Shown here: piece by piece, positions 5,064 to 6,380 of the stretch | Numbering within the stretch: the first letter of the stretch is position 1 | Layout: each line of letters begins with the position of its first letter | Assembly: GCA_031259485.1 (NCBI GenBank) | Contig: JAIRLH010000172.1 | Span: forward strand, 1-6,380 | Direction of reading: 5' to 3' | Length of the DNA: 6,380 nucleotides | Origin: Elusimicrobiota bacterium | GTDB taxonomy: Bacteria; Elusimicrobiota; Elusimicrobia; Elusimicrobiales; Elusimicrobiaceae | The notes under the pieces: model-generated | The model's database searches: none | Seen by the model: the letters and a program-made list of their open reading frames with translations, nothing else | Told to the model about the DNA's origin: nothing | Position numbers and translations under genes: made by a program

Positions 5064-6380
5064 ATGAAAAAGAAACTAAACAAATATGTAATACTGGCTA
5101 TTTTCACTTTCTTTCTGGGCAGCTTTCTGCCGGCGGCTTATTCCGGCGTGGACAACGGGCTTGACCAGCTTAAAGTGCTGGTTGACGTAATGGCCAAAAT
5201 CCAGGATTCTTATGTGGAGGAAACCAACGCGCGGGACCTTATTACCGGTGCGCTGCTGGGCATGGCCGGCAGGCTGGACGAGTTTTCGGAATATATCACG
5301 CCTGAAGACATGAAACTGATGAAAGAGGAAACCAAAGGCGAATTCGGCGGCGTGGGACTGCGATTGACCATATCCAAACAGGGCGAAATCACGGTTATCA
5401 CGCCCATGCTCAACAGCCCTTCTTACAAAGCCGGCATAGAGCCGGGCGATAAAGTCGTAAAAATAGACGATACTTTTGTGAAGGATATTACCAGCGACAA
5501 AGCCGTCGCCATGCTGCGCGGCAAAGACGGCAGCAAAGTAAAAGTAACAATAGAGCGCAAGGACGAAAAAACGGGCAAAACCTCAACAAAAGTATTCGCG
5601 CTTAAGAGGGATATTATCGTGCCGGAGGTTATATTTTCCAAAATGCTGGATAACGGCATAGGTTATATTTACGTGGCAGATTTCAGCGGCCACACCATGG
5701 AAGGCTTTGAAAAGGCGATGAAAGACCTTGCCAAACAGAATATGAAAGCGCTTATACTGGATTTGCGGTTTAATCCGGGCGGTCTTCTCAACAGCGCGGT
5801 GGATATGGCCAAACTTTTTATAGGCGAAAATAAACTTATAGTTTACACCAAAGGCCGCAAGGAAGAATTTTTTAAGGAATTCAAAAGCGTTGCCAAAGCC
5901 AAATACGGCGATATACCGTTAGTGCTGCTGGTGAACGGCGCCTCCGCGTCTGGCAGCGAGATTGTGGCCGGCGCCCTGCAGGATTACGGCCGCGCCGTGC
6001 TGATAGGTTCGCGCACTTTCGGCAAGGGCAGCGTGCAGCAGGTTATAACGCTGCCCGACGAAGGCGGCCTGCGCATAACAGTGGCCAAGTATTATACGCC
6101 CAACGGCCGCATGATACATAAGGATTTTAGAAACAAAAACCGCAAAGACCGCGACGCGTCGGGCGGCATAGTGCCGGATATGGATGTGACTTTTGACATG
6201 AATAACGAAAGGAAAGTCACTTATTATATGACTAATCTTATATATTCGCCCTCCAAGAAAACCGCGGTGCCTGAAAACGCGGATAATAAGATTGAAGACA
6301 TTGTGCTTACCCGCGCGATAGAAATTATCAAAGCGCGCGAGGCGCTTGGCAAGCTGGCCGCGCCGGCCCCGCAGGATGAG
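5064..6380 (+). CDS. ctpA: Carboxy-terminal processing protease, S41 family (3' partial)
   Basis: The open frame runs 439 codons to the right edge with no stop. CtpA/Prc-type proteases are periplasmic serine proteases that trim or degrade proteins from the C-terminus; in several bacteria they control levels of cell-wall hydrolases. Residues 1-28 are an N-terminal signal or anchor (K-K-K-L-N-K, then a hydrophobic stretch). A helical segment (30-90) leads into a PDZ domain (about 93-182) with the G-G-V-G-L binding loop at 95-99 and I-E-P-G-D-K at 125-130. The catalytic core has L-D-L-R-F-N-P-G-G at 232-240, the nucleophile motif G-A-S-A-S-G-S-E-I at 292-300 with S296, and T-F-G-K-G-S-V-Q at 318-325 with K321 and Q325. 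The S-K spacing of 25 and K-Q spacing of 4 match E. coli Prc S430/K455/Q459. The Ala/Pro-rich end near residue 435 suggests the true stop is close beyond the edge. Position after envC-like is classic for this gene order. Confidence 0.96.
   Translation, partial: MKKKLNKYVILAIFTFFLGSFLPAAYSGVDNGLDQLKVLVDVMAKIQDSYVEETNARDLITGALLGMAGRLDEFSEYITPEDMKLMKEETKGEFGGVGLRLTISKQGEITVITPMLNSPSYKAGIEPGDKVVKIDDTFVKDITSDKAVAMLRGKDGSKVKVTIERKDEKTGKTSTKVFALKRDIIVPEVIFSKMLDNGIGYIYVADFSGHTMEGFEKAMKDLAKQNMKALILDLRFNPGGLLNSAVDMAKLFIGENKLIVYTKGRKEEFFKEFKSVAKAKYGDIPLVLLVNGASASGSEIVAGALQDYGRAVLIGSRTFGKGSVQQVITLPDEGGLRITVAKYYTPNGRMIHKDFRNKNRKDRDASGGIVPDMDVTFDMNNERKVTYYMTNLIYSPSKKTAVPENADNKIEDIVLTRAIEIIKAREALGKLAAPAPQDE

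Overview
The window holds six genes, all on the + strand and packed tightly: the 3' end of an ankyrin-repeat gene, glgA (glycogen synthase), a secreted PhoA-family alkaline phosphatase, an FtsX-like four-pass membrane protein, an EnvC-like murein hydrolase activator, and a CtpA-type S41 processing protease cut off by the right edge. The junctions are 21 nt gap, 7 nt overlap, 2 nt gap, 16 nt overlap and 21 nt gap. I see no hairpin plus T-tract at any junction, so the block reads as one transcription unit. No RNA gene, mobile element, CRISPR array, convincing promoter or terminator is visible, and no gene-free stretch exceeds about 22 bases.

The organism is probably a Gram-negative (diderm) bacterium: it combines a bacterial GlgA, a Sec-exported alkaline phosphatase and an EnvC/FtsX-like pair. 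Codon use favours GCC/GCG and GGC together with AAA, ATA and TAT, giving a moderate to fairly high GC content. My loose phylum guess is Elusimicrobiota or a similar deep-branching diderm lineage. That rests on general impression only and should be treated as weak.

Layout. Positions 1-254 are the end of an ankyrin-repeat array with nearly identical 102-bp-spaced units. Positions 276-1736 are glgA, with intact catalytic residues. Positions 1730-3163 encode alkaline phosphatase with a signal peptide and all expected metal and nucleophile residues. Positions 3166-3906 encode a protein with exact FtsX topology (one TM, an extracytoplasmic domain, three TMs) but a degenerate cytoplasmic coupling loop. 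Positions 3891-5042 encode a signal peptide, a long coiled coil and a LytM/M23 domain that has lost every zinc ligand. Positions 5064-6380 encode CtpA with PDZ domain and Ser-Lys-Gln catalytic residues.

How they fit together. The last three genes match the well-known order ftsE-ftsX-envC-ctpA. In that system an ABC-transporter-like complex (FtsEX) uses ATP hydrolysis to switch a periplasmic coiled-coil activator, which turns on cell-wall amidases. Here the slot where ftsE is expected holds the alkaline phosphatase gene, and the FtsX-like protein lacks a recognisable FtsE-coupling motif. The most interesting reading of the window is therefore an FtsE-less or strongly remodelled FtsX-EnvC module. 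The role of glgA and the phosphatase in the same block is unclear and may simply reflect local operon packing.
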